A DNA stretch of 7,799 nucleotides from Thauera sp. (lineage in GTDB: Bacteria; Pseudomonadota; Gammaproteobacteria; Burkholderiales; Rhodocyclaceae): assembly GCA_023150215.1 (NCBI GenBank), contig JAKLLJ010000155.1, positions 1 through 7,799 on the forward strand, in the 5' to 3' direction. Of the stretch, positions 1-5,523 are shown one piece after another. The first letter of the stretch is position 1. The number at the start of each line of letters is the position of its first letter. Below the pieces are notes generated by a model. It was not told the origin of the DNA. It searched no databases and was given only the letters and a program-made list of their open reading frames with translations. The position numbers and the translations under genes were made by a program.

Positions 1-1121
1 CGCACCAGCACCCGGGTGTCGATCAGTCCCGCGACCGCCTGCAGGATCACCGCTGCCAGCACCGGCTTGGGCAGGTGCCACAGCATCGGGGTGAGCCACA
101 GCAGGGTGACGACCACGCAGGCCGCAGTGATCAAGGACGACAGGCCGGTGCGGGCCTCGTTCGCATAATTGAGTGCTGAGCGCGAAAATGACGCGCTTAC
201 CGGCATGCCGCCGGTAAAGGCCGCAGCGACCTTGCCCAGGCCCTGGCCGACCAGCTCCTGATCCTGATTCCAGGCCTCGCGGGTGCGCCCGGAGATCAGC
301 TTGGCGCTCGCCGCCGCCTCCATGAAACTCACCAGGGCGACCACGAAGGCGGCCGGCAGCAGGGCTGTGATGAGATCGGGGCGCAGCGGCGGCAGGCCGA
401 GCTCGGGCAGCCCGCTTGGCACCGCGCCGACCACCGCGCCGCCGCGCGCCTCGAATCCGCTCCACGCCGACAGCGCGATCGCCACCGTCACGACCAGCGG
501 CACGCCAGGCAGGCGCGGCCACTGGTGCTTGAGCACCACCAGTGCAGCCAGGCTGCCGAGGCCGAAGGCGACCGCCGCCGGATCGACCTTGGCAAGGCCG
601 CCCAAGGCGGCGGCGAAATCCATCACCAGGTGCTGCGATTGCGCCATCGACAGTCCGAGCAGTGGCGGAATCTGGGTCAGGCAGATGATCAGCGCGGCGG
701 CGTTGACGAAGCCCATCAGCACCGGCACCGACAACAGGTTGAGCAGCCAGCCCAGACGCAGTAAGCCGAAGGCGAGCTGGAACAGCCCGGAGAGCAGTGC
801 GAGCAGCAGCGCCAGGCCCGCGACGTCGCCGCCCGCGCTGGCGGCCAGCGGCAGGATGCTGGCACCCACGAGCAGGCTGGTGAGCGCCACCGGCCCGGTC
901 GACAATTGGCCGCAGGAACCGAACAGTGCGGCCACCACGGCAGGCACCAGCGCCGCGTACAGGCCGATGTGCGGCGGCAGGCCGGCGAGCTTGGCGTAGG
1001 CGAGCGCCTGCGGGATCAGCACCAGCGCCACCGTGACCCCGGCGACGAGGTCGCCGCGCAGGCCGTGCGTGCGCCATTGGGCGGGCCAGGCGAGAAAGGG
1101 AAGCAGGCGGCGGGCGGGCAT
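1..1121 (-). CDS. SulP-family inorganic anion permease, N-terminal part (cut by window edge)
   Basis: The reverse strand is open without a stop from an ATG at 1121 to the left edge, giving 373 codons. The protein starts MPARRLLPFLAWPAQWRTHG and continues with a chain of hydrophobic segments, including GDLVAGVTVALVLIPQALAY and LPPHIGLYAALVPAVVAALFG, then a CGQLSTGPVALTSLLVG stretch. This is the typical opening of SulP (SLC26-like) transporters. Later, a GGMPVSASFSRSALNY segment matches the conserved SulP region after the FMEAASAAKLI helix. Family members import sulfate, bicarbonate or other anions across the inner membrane; substrate cannot be read from this part. The last transmembrane helices and the usual C-terminal STAS domain would lie off the window. 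No good Shine-Dalgarno precedes the ATG and no in-frame ATG or GTG lies close upstream, so the start is probable rather than certain. An intrinsic terminator separates it from the PEP-CTERM gene, so it probably has its own promoter, which I could not identify. Confidence 0.93.
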   Translation of the reverse strand, partial: MPARRLLPFLAWPAQWRTHGLRGDLVAGVTVALVLIPQALAYAKLAGLPPHIGLYAALVPAVVAALFGSCGQLSTGPVALTSLLVGASILPLAASAGGDVAGLALLLALLSGLFQLAFGLLRLGWLLNLLSVPVLMGFVNAAALIICLTQIPPLLGLSMAQSQHLVMDFAAALGGLAKVDPAAVAFGLGSLAALVVLKHQWPRLPGVPLVVTVAIALSAWSGFEARGGAVVGAVPSGLPELGLPPLRPDLITALLPAAFVVALVSFMEAAASAKLISGRTREAWNQDQELVGQGLGKVAAAFTGGMPVSASFSRSALNYANEARTGLSSLITAACVVVTLLWLTPMLWHLPKPVLAAVILQAVAGLIDTRVLV

Positions 1122-1203
1122 GGAGGTGCTGTGGCGCAGCGGATGTGCCGCTTGGGTTCCAGACGCACCGATGGTAAGGGCTATTGCGGTGGGCGCGCAG
1201 CAC

Positions 1204-1245
1204 AAAAAAAGGCATCGACCGCGCGGATGACGCGTGTCGATGCCT
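1204..1245 (-). terminator. Rho-independent terminator of the PEP-CTERM gene
   Basis: Read on the minus strand, AGGCATCGAC (1245-1236) pairs perfectly with GTCGATGCCT (1219-1210). A bulged base and a further four-pair CGCG/CGCG extension follow inside. The loop is about seven nucleotides, and the stem is directly followed by seven T residues (1210-1204). The T-run lies only on the minus-strand side, so it ends transcription of the gene at 2445-1288. It stops 82 nt before the permease start, so that gene should be transcribed separately. Confidence 0.88.
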
Positions 1246-1255
1246 GATGGGTGGC

Positions 1256-1276
1256 GGTTCCGCCTGCCGCGGAACC
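1256..1276. repeat. Second hairpin 3' of the PEP-CTERM gene
   Basis: GGTTCCGC (1256-1263) and GCGGAACC (1269-1276) are perfect inverted repeats around a 5-nt loop. The element starts 12 nt past the stop codon of the PEP-CTERM gene and precedes the T-tailed terminator. It has no T-run of its own. It may stabilise the mRNA 3' end or assist termination; that role is inference. Confidence 0.6.
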
Positions 1277-1287
1277 TGTCGCAGGGC

Positions 1288-2445
1288 TCAGCCCAGGCGA
1301 CGCCTGCGGATCATCGCGAGGCCGAGCAGACTGGAGCCGAGCAGCGCGAGGCTTGCAGGCTCCGGCACCTGTTGCGGGTTCGCAAGCCGGGTACTGATGA
1401 AGACCTGCTCGAAGTTGTTATCCTGGGATGCAGCGGTGCCGTAGGGAACGCAGTTGGCGTTTCCGCCATTGCCGGTGACGGAAAACGCCGGTTCCACGCA
1501 CCCGTAGCGCAGGTCGATACGCATCACGTACTGGTTGAGGTCGTCACCGGCGCCCATCAGGCCGGCGATGTAATCGTCGAGTTCGGGGATGGTGATCGCG
1601 TACGGCGCCTGATTCTCACCGAGGTTGTGGTTGATTGCGTCAAAAGAGCCGGACGGCGCTGTGGTGCAATCCACCAAGCCGGCGCCGCCCTTGTCGACGC
1701 AGACCTGCCCGCCGGACATCACGAAATCGGTGACCTCCGGTGCGTTCCCTTCGCTGGTGTAGAGGGCGACGTCACCGTAGGGCACGCCTCCGCCGAGGGG
1801 AGGGGGGCCGAAGCCCGGGGCGGGAAGGTCGCCGACCCCGTCGCCATCGCGCTGTTCGGCCGTGCGCGGATCGTTGGTCACGTCAAAGGTCTTGTAGATC
1901 TGCGTTCCGGTCAGATTCGTCAGGGTGACGCGCGCCCACACGGCGAGGTTTTGCGTGAGACCGTCCTGGCTGTTCGGCTCGTTATTCACGAAGAAGAAGG
2001 TCATGTAGTTCTTCGCGAAGTCGAAGGTGCTGTCGAGCGCTCCAAGGGTGGCGTCCCAAGTGTTCGTCAGGTCGCCGGTGAAGCTGGCGGTGGTTCCGTT
2101 GCTGCCCGGCTCGTTGGCCGCAGTCATCGTGAAGGACATCTCGTTGTTCGAGGCTCGGAAAGCGTCGTCGATGGACGCATTCTCGTTGTCCATGTGTCCG
2201 CCAGCGCCCTGCACGATATAGATGCGCGGATCGGTTTCAGCCGCGCCGGGCGAGCCCTTGACGTTGTAGGGGCAACCCGGACCATACTCGCTGCCGCACG
2301 CAAAGTAGTTCGCGACCGCCAGCGAGTAACTGTTGCCATCGCCATATGTGACGTAGCCCACGCCCGAAAGGTTGACCAGTGCCGCTGATGCCGACGAGGC
2401 TCCAAATGCGGCAAGCATTGCGACGATGATGTTTCTGGCTTTCAT
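1288..2445 (-). CDS. Exported PEP-CTERM sorting-domain protein
   Basis: This 385-residue protein has a Sec signal peptide at its N-terminus (MKARNIIVAMLAAFGASSASA, probable cleavage after residue 21). Its C-terminus is a textbook PEP-CTERM tail: VPEPASLALLGSSLLGLAMIRRRRLG, with PEP at 361-363, then a hydrophobic helix and a basic cluster. In this class the tail anchors the protein in the inner membrane until an exosortase (XrtA/EpsH type) cleaves it for release to the surface or extracellular matrix. The roughly 340-residue mature body is rich in Asn, Asp, Gly, Thr and Ser and looks beta-rich. It has six cysteines in three close pairs (50/58, 249/260, 316/332), suggesting disulfides. A DGDGVGD stretch at 200-206 resembles a calcium-binding loop and leads into a Pro/Gly linker. 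I do not recognise the body as a named domain. Start 2445 is chosen over an in-frame ATG at 2472 because the signal peptide, Shine-Dalgarno and predicted transcript start all fit it. Its T-tailed terminator makes it monocistronic. Confidence 0.92.
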   Translation of the reverse strand: MKARNIIVAMLAAFGASSASAALVNLSGVGYVTYGDGNSYSLAVANYFACGSEYGPGCPYNVKGSPGAAETDPRIYIVQGAGGHMDNENASIDDAFRASNNEMSFTMTAANEPGSNGTTASFTGDLTNTWDATLGALDSTFDFAKNYMTFFFVNNEPNSQDGLTQNLAVWARVTLTNLTGTQIYKTFDVTNDPRTAEQRDGDGVGDLPAPGFGPPPLGGGVPYGDVALYTSEGNAPEVTDFVMSGGQVCVDKGGAGLVDCTTAPSGSFDAINHNLGENQAPYAITIPELDDYIAGLMGAGDDLNQYVMRIDLRYGCVEPAFSVTGNGGNANCVPYGTAASQDNNFEQVFISTRLANPQQVPEPASLALLGSSLLGLAMIRRRRLG

Positions 2446-2453
2446 GGCCAATC

Positions 2454-2459
2454 CCTCCT
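2454..2459 (-). promoter_or_regulatory. Shine-Dalgarno that fixes the PEP-CTERM start
   Basis: The minus strand reads AGGAGG here, followed by 8 nt and the ATG at 2445. It supports MKARN as the true N-terminus. The in-frame ATG at 2472 lies upstream of this site, and also just upstream of the transcript start predicted from the -24/-12 promoter. Confidence 0.85.
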
Positions 2460-2481
2460 CAAATTGTTGCAATCTTTTAAA

Positions 2482-2495
2482 GCAATGGCCGTGCC
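2482..2495 (-). promoter_or_regulatory. Sigma-54 (RpoN) -24/-12 promoter of the PEP-CTERM gene
   Basis: The minus strand reads GGCACGGCCATTGC, followed by TT. This matches the RpoN consensus (T)GGCACG-N4-TTGC(A/T), with exactly 10 nt between the invariant GG and GC; only the leading T of the -24 element differs (A here). Transcription would start near 2470. That leaves a short leader of about 25 nt that contains the Shine-Dalgarno but not the upstream ATG at 2472. Known context: PEP-CTERM/exosortase genomes commonly encode the PrsK sensor kinase and PrsR, a sigma-54-activating response regulator, so RpoN control makes biological sense. Confidence 0.8.
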
Positions 2496-2609
2496 TGATT
2501 TATAAGTAATTGAAAAAAAACAAGAAAAAATTTTTGTGAGCCTAATGGAGCGAGCCAGTGTAAAAAAAGTCGACGCCTGCTTGACGTCTGGCGATGAGGG
2601 GCTGGATCG

Positions 2610-2646
2610 ATGCGATCAATGATGAATTCATGCAATGCGCTCAATG
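2610..2646. repeat. 12-mer direct repeat, period 25 bp
   Basis: ATGCGATCAATG (2610-2621) and ATGCGCTCAATG (2635-2646) match at 11 of 12 positions. They flank the palindrome ATGAATTCAT (2622-2631). A small inverted repeat, GATCG-ATG-CGATC (2605-2617), overlaps the first copy, and TCAATG-N12-CATTGA (2641-2664) overlaps the second. The block lies about 140-175 nt upstream of the predicted sigma-54 transcript start, a common distance for activator sites. Confidence 0.45.
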
Positions 2647-2688
2647 TTATTATTACGTCATTGAACTGATGGTGACTCGAGTCGCTGC

Positions 2689-2732
2689 AAGGAGGTCAAA
2701 TGGCATTCAATCGTTCCCAAGATGATCCATAA
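2689..2732 (+). other. 10-codon mini-ORF with a perfect Shine-Dalgarno
   Basis: AAGGAGGT (2689-2696) fully matches the anti-Shine-Dalgarno and is followed 3 nt later by ATG at 2700. The frame reads MAFNRSQDDP and stops at TAA (2730-2732). The stop codon lies inside the 20-bp palindrome at 2725-2744. It could be a leader peptide, the stub of a lost gene, or chance. The spacer is slightly short and no clear promoter precedes it. Confidence 0.3.
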
Positions 2733-2744
2733 TACATTATGGAT
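2725..2744. promoter_or_regulatory. 20-bp palindrome, candidate operator
   Basis: ATCCATAAT and ATTATGGAT are perfect 9-bp inverted arms separated by AC. The 2-nt spacer makes it a poor RNA hairpin but a good site for a dimeric DNA-binding protein. No T-run follows, so it is not a terminator. It lies about 170 bp upstream of lysR and about 265 bp upstream of the predicted PEP-CTERM transcript start. Which gene it serves is unknown. Confidence 0.5.
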
Positions 2745-2837
2745 ACCCATTAAGCATCATTGGTGGCGCCCTCATGAATTCGCTTATGCCTCGATCGGGT
2801 CCGCCTCACCGCTTGTGTCGCGGTCGTGGTCTGCGAC

Positions 2838-2853
2838 GCATGCGGGCGCATGC
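2838..2853. promoter_or_regulatory. 16-bp palindrome upstream of lysR
   Basis: GCATGCG and CGCATGC are perfect 7-bp arms with a GG spacer, ending 63 nt before the lysR ATG. It could be an operator in the lysR promoter region. The surrounding sequence is GC-rich, so chance is a real alternative. Confidence 0.3.
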
Positions 2854-2916
2854 CGTGCTGCGTGTGTCAGACGCTCGCGCGCATAATTCGGGGGCCCTCA
2901 ATCCAGAGCCGCAACG

Positions 2917-3798
2917 ATGGCCGCCAGCCGCATTCCCCCGATCCAGTGCCTGCTCACCTTCGAGGCCGTCGCCCGCCTGCGCAGTGCCAGCCGCGCCGCC
3001 GAGCAGCTGTGCGTCACCGTCAGTGCGGTGAGCCACCGCCTCCGCCAGCTCGAATCCCACCTCGGCATCCGCCTCTTCACCCGCGCCGACTTCAGCCTCA
3101 CCGCCGAGGGTGCCACCTATCTGCAGCACGTGCGCACCGCGCTCGTTGCGCTGCAGCAGGTGCCCGGTGCGCGCGGCGGCGAGCAGCCGCCGCGCCTGCG
3201 GGTGGCGGTCACGCCGTCCTTCTGCCGCCAGTTCCTGATGCCCAGGCTGGAGCTTTTTCGCCGCGACTGGCCGGACATCGAGCTGACCCTGCAGGTGTCG
3301 ATTCCCTTGCGCGACGTGACCGCTGAGGAAGCCGACCTCGAGATCCGCTACGGTCTGGGCGGCTACACCGATCGCGAGCACCGGCTGCTGCTGCGCGACG
3401 CGGTGGTGCCGGCCTGCAGCCCGGGCTTTCTCGACGAGTTCGGACCCTTCGATGGCTTTGCCAGCGCTGCCGAATGCAGCGCCACCGCGCTCGTGCGCAG
3501 CCCGCTCGAGCCCTGGGCGAACTGGTTCGCGCATTGCGGGCTGGCGCTGGCGGAGCCGGTGCGCGGCGCGCAGTTCAACGACCTCGGCCTCGCCTACGAT
3601 GCGGCGGCGAGCGGCTTCGGGGTCGCGCTCGTGCGCCACAAGCTGGGCGCGGCCTGGTTCGATGGCGGGCGGTTGTTGCCGCTGTCGCCGCGGCCGCTGG
3701 TGTCGCCGCTGGCGCATTACATCTGCTGGCGCCCGGGCGCGCTCGAGCGCTGGGAGTGCGCGGCGTTCGCCGATTGGCTGCAGGCCGTGCTGCCGTGA
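2917..3798 (+). CDS. LysR-type transcriptional regulator, GcvA-like group
   Basis: The 293-residue product has the usual LysR length and layout. The N-terminal winged helix-turn-helix spans about residues 8-65. It contains PPIQCLLTFEAVARLRSASRAAEQL, with VTVSAVSHRLRQLESHLGIRLFTR as recognition helix and wing. A linker follows, then a substrate-binding domain from about residue 92 (RLRVAVTPSFCRQFLMPRL...). The PPxxxLxxFEAVAR opening and SAVSHRLRQLE are typical of the GcvA/AmpR-like branch. ATG 2917 is the first start after an in-frame stop at 2884, with only a weak ribosome site. The gene lies 199 nt upstream of glcD on the same strand. A symmetric LysR box sits in that gap, so regulation of the glycolate oxidase operon is the likely role; glycolate or a related 2-hydroxy acid as inducer is inference. 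In E. coli the glc regulator is GlcC, a GntR-type protein, so this is a different solution. Confidence 0.93.
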   Translation: MAASRIPPIQCLLTFEAVARLRSASRAAEQLCVTVSAVSHRLRQLESHLGIRLFTRADFSLTAEGATYLQHVRTALVALQQVPGARGGEQPPRLRVAVTPSFCRQFLMPRLELFRRDWPDIELTLQVSIPLRDVTAEEADLEIRYGLGGYTDREHRLLLRDAVVPACSPGFLDEFGPFDGFASAAECSATALVRSPLEPWANWFAHCGLALAEPVRGAQFNDLGLAYDAAASGFGVALVRHKLGAAWFDGGRLLPLSPRPLVSPLAHYICWRPGALERWECAAFADWLQAVLP

Positions 3799-3823
3799 GC
3801 CGGCCAGCGTGCGGCGGGAACGG

Positions 3824-3838
3824 TTGAAGTTTCTTCAA
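3824..3838. promoter_or_regulatory. LysR-type binding site (T-N11-A box) for the glc operon
   Basis: TTGAAG-TTT-CTTCAA is a perfect 6-bp inverted repeat with a 3-nt spacer. Within it, TGAAGTTTCTTCA (3825-3837) is a symmetric T-N11-A motif, the classic LysR recognition form. Its centre (3831) lies about 64 nt before the transcript start predicted from the -10 element at 3883-3888. That is the usual place for the LysR recognition half-site. The presence of the lysR gene just upstream supports the call. Confidence 0.6.
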
Positions 3839-3882
3839 GTCGGTCGACAAGAGGCGTCAAACAGGCTGCGGGCGCGAGCCTC

Positions 3883-3888
3883 TATACT
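3883..3888 (+). promoter_or_regulatory. Predicted -10 element of the glcDEF promoter
   Basis: TATACT stands out in GC-rich sequence and is a near-consensus sigma-70 -10 hexamer. The region 17-19 nt upstream (around CAAACAGG, 3858-3865) is a poor -35, as expected for a promoter that needs an activator. Start is predicted near 3895, giving a leader of about 100 nt before glcD. Confidence 0.45.
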
Positions 3889-3944
3889 TCCTGCAGTTTC
3901 GTGGTTCCGATGCGTGGGTGGAGCGCGTAGGCGCGGATCTCGAG

Positions 3945-3962
3945 GCGCCGGTGTACCGGCGC
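3945..3962 (+). repeat. GC-rich hairpin in the glcD leader
   Basis: GCGCCGG (3945-3951) pairs with CCGGCGC (3956-3962) around a TGTA loop, and ends 35 nt before the glcD start. The stem is perfect and stable, but no T-run follows. It may be a leader structure or part of a dispersed REP-like repeat; one copy in this window cannot decide. Confidence 0.4.
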
Positions 3963-3986
3963 ATGCAGGATGGACGCGGCTTGGCG

Positions 3987-3992
3987 AGGAGG
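3987..3992 (+). promoter_or_regulatory. Shine-Dalgarno of glcD (two adjacent ATGs)
   Basis: AGGAGG lies 5 nt before the ATG at 3998 and 8 nt before a second, adjacent ATG at 4001. The spacing favours 4001 slightly. The two starts differ by one methionine, so the protein is essentially the same. Confidence 0.75.
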
Positions 3993-3997
3993 CGAGG

Positions 3998-5509
3998 ATG
4001 ATGCTGGAGAACGAAGCGCTGGCGTTCGGTGAGACCGAGCGCGATTTTTCTGCGGTGGACAAGGCGCGGGTGGTCGCGGCGCTGACCCGCGTGCTGCCGG
4101 CCGGCGCGCTGATGTACGACACCGAGGACCTGCGCCCCTACGAATGCGACGGCCTGGCCGCCTACCGGGCGCTGCCGTTGGTGGTGGCGCTGCCGACCAC
4201 CGAGGAGCAGGTGGTCGCGGTGCTGCGCACCTGCTTCGAGCTGGGCGTGCCGGTGGTGGCGCGCGGTGCGGGTACCGGCTTGTCGGGCGGGGCGCTGCCG
4301 CACACGCGCGGCGTGTTGCTGTCGCTGGCGCGCTTCACCCGCATCCTGCAGCTCGACCCGCTCGCGCGCACCGCAGTGGTGCAGCCGGGCGTGCGCAACC
4401 TGGCGATTTCCGAGGCCGCCGCAGCGCATGGCCTGTACTACGCGCCCGATCCATCTTCGCAGATCGCCTGTTCGATCGGCGGCAACGTCGCCGAGAACGC
4501 GGGCGGCGTGCATTGCCTCAAGTACGGCCTCACGGTGCACAACCTGCTGCGCGTGCGCGGGGTGACGATCGAGGGCGAGATCGTCGAGATCGGCTCGGCG
4601 GCGCTCGACGCGCCGGGCTACGACCTGCTCGCGCTCGTCACCGGCTCCGAGGGCATGCTGGTGGTGCTCACCGAGGTCACCGTCAAGCTGGTGCCCAAGC
4701 CGCTGTTCGCGCAGTGCGTGCTCGCCGCCTTCGACGATGTGGTGCGTGCCGGCGAGGCGGTGGCGAAGATCATCGCCGCCGGCATCATCCCTGCCGGCCT
4801 CGAGATGATGGACCAGCCCGCCACCGCGGCGGTCGAGGAGTTCGTGCATGCAGGCTATCCTCTCGACGCCAAGGCCATCCTGCTGTGCGAGTCCGACGGC
4901 ACCCCCGAGGAAGTGGCCGAGGAGATCGGCCGCGTGCGCGCGGTGCTGGAGGACAGCGGCGCCACCGAGATCCGCGTCTCGGCCGACGAGGCCGAGCGCC
5001 TGCGCTTCTGGGCCGGGCGCAAGGCCGCCTTCCCGGCGGCGGGGCGGATCTCGCCCGACTACTACTGCATGGACGGCACCATCCCCAGGAAGCGGGTCGG
5101 CGAGATGCTCACCGCGATCCAGGAGATGGAGCACAGGTACGGCCTGCGCTGCCTGAACGTCTTCCACGCCGGCGACGGCAACCTGCACCCGCTGATCCTG
5201 TTCGATGCCAACCAACCCGACGAGATGGAGCGTGCCGAGGCGTTCGGTGCCGAGATCCTCGAGCTGTCGGTGGCGCTCGGCGGCACGATCACCGGCGAGC
5301 ACGGCGTGGGCCTGGAGAAGATCAACCAGATGTGCGCGCAATTCACCCCTGCGGAAGTGCGCCAGTTCTTCCGCGTCAAGGCGGCTTTCGATCCGCCCGG
5401 GCTGCTCAATCCCGGCAAGGCGATCCCGACCCTGAACCGCTGCGCCGAATACGGCCGCATGAAGGTCAGCAAGGGCCATGTGCCGTACCCCGACATTCCG
5501 CGCTTCTGA
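3998..5509 (+). CDS. glcD: Glycolate oxidase, FAD-linked catalytic subunit GlcD
   Basis: The 503-residue product matches GlcD in length (about 499 in E. coli) and architecture. An N-terminal FAD-binding PCMH-type domain spans about residues 60-240. It includes LPTTEEQVVAVLR and the flavin-pyrophosphate loop ARGAGTGLSGG (88-98), and later CSIGGNVAENAGGVHCLKYG. The C-terminal FAD-oxidase domain carries FHAGDGNLHP (around H390 and H397) and ITGEHGVGLEK (431-441), the conserved family motifs. With GlcE and GlcF it oxidises glycolate to glyoxylate, and often D-lactate, feeding electrons to the membrane quinone pool. Glycolate arises from phosphoglycolate salvage or uptake. The frame stays open far upstream of 3998, but the AGGAGG site and family alignment point to the MMLENEALAF start. 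The stop is 14 nt before glcE, so they share one transcript. D-lactate dehydrogenase is the main alternative, but glcE and glcF following argue for glycolate oxidase. Confidence 0.96.
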   Translation: MMLENEALAFGETERDFSAVDKARVVAALTRVLPAGALMYDTEDLRPYECDGLAAYRALPLVVALPTTEEQVVAVLRTCFELGVPVVARGAGTGLSGGALPHTRGVLLSLARFTRILQLDPLARTAVVQPGVRNLAISEAAAAHGLYYAPDPSSQIACSIGGNVAENAGGVHCLKYGLTVHNLLRVRGVTIEGEIVEIGSAALDAPGYDLLALVTGSEGMLVVLTEVTVKLVPKPLFAQCVLAAFDDVVRAGEAVAKIIAAGIIPAGLEMMDQPATAAVEEFVHAGYPLDAKAILLCESDGTPEEVAEEIGRVRAVLEDSGATEIRVSADEAERLRFWAGRKAAFPAAGRISPDYYCMDGTIPRKRVGEMLTAIQEMEHRYGLRCLNVFHAGDGNLHPLILFDANQPDEMERAEAFGAEILELSVALGGTITGEHGVGLEKINQMCAQFTPAEVRQFFRVKAAFDPPGLLNPGKAIPTLNRCAEYGRMKVSKGHVPYPDIPRF

Positions 5510-5523
5510 CCTGGAACCACACG

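Larger units (their letters stand above)
2446..2916. other. Divergent intergenic region between the PEP-CTERM gene and lysR
   Basis: These 471 nt hold no convincing long gene. Beyond the PEP-CTERM leader and promoter there is an AT-rich block with A-tracts (2513-2520, 2525-2530 followed by T5, and 2562-2568). A 12-mer direct repeat, several palindromes and a 10-codon mini-ORF follow. The region is much more AT-rich than the flanking genes up to about 2780 and then turns GC-rich. A weak CATAAT -10-like hexamer (2882-2887) lies upstream of lysR, without a recognisable -35. Confidence 0.7.

Noticed and set aside
1136..1149. Second -24/-12-like match (GGCACA-N4-CTGC, minus strand) before the permease
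   Set aside because: The spacing fits, but transcription would start about 3 nt before the ATG, leaving no leader. The -12 element is also weaker.
1234..2388. Plus-strand open frame opposite the PEP-CTERM gene
   Set aside because: The minus-strand frame has a signal peptide, PEP-CTERM tail, Shine-Dalgarno, promoter and terminator; the plus-strand frame has none, and it begins inside the terminator hairpin.
2446..2472. Nine-residue N-terminal extension (MQQFEEGLA) of the PEP-CTERM protein
   Set aside because: It would precede a normal signal peptide, is read from the leader containing the Shine-Dalgarno, and its ATG lies just upstream of the predicted transcript start near 2470.
2725..2744. 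Reading the 20-bp palindrome as a terminator
   Set aside because: The spacer is only 2 nt, the stem is AT-rich and there is no T-run on either side.
2722..2886. 54-codon plus-strand frame starting MIHNTLW upstream of lysR
   Set aside because: No ribosome site, no recognisable protein features, and it crosses from the AT-rich to the GC-rich part of the intergenic region. More likely chance.
3857..5479. Long antisense open frame (540 codons) over glcD
   Set aside because: Same cause: a shadow of glcD with biased composition and no domain features.
4144..5523. Upstream extension of the glcE frame through glcD
   Set aside because: The extension is an Arg/Ala-rich shadow of glcD. GlcE homology and expected length begin at 5524.
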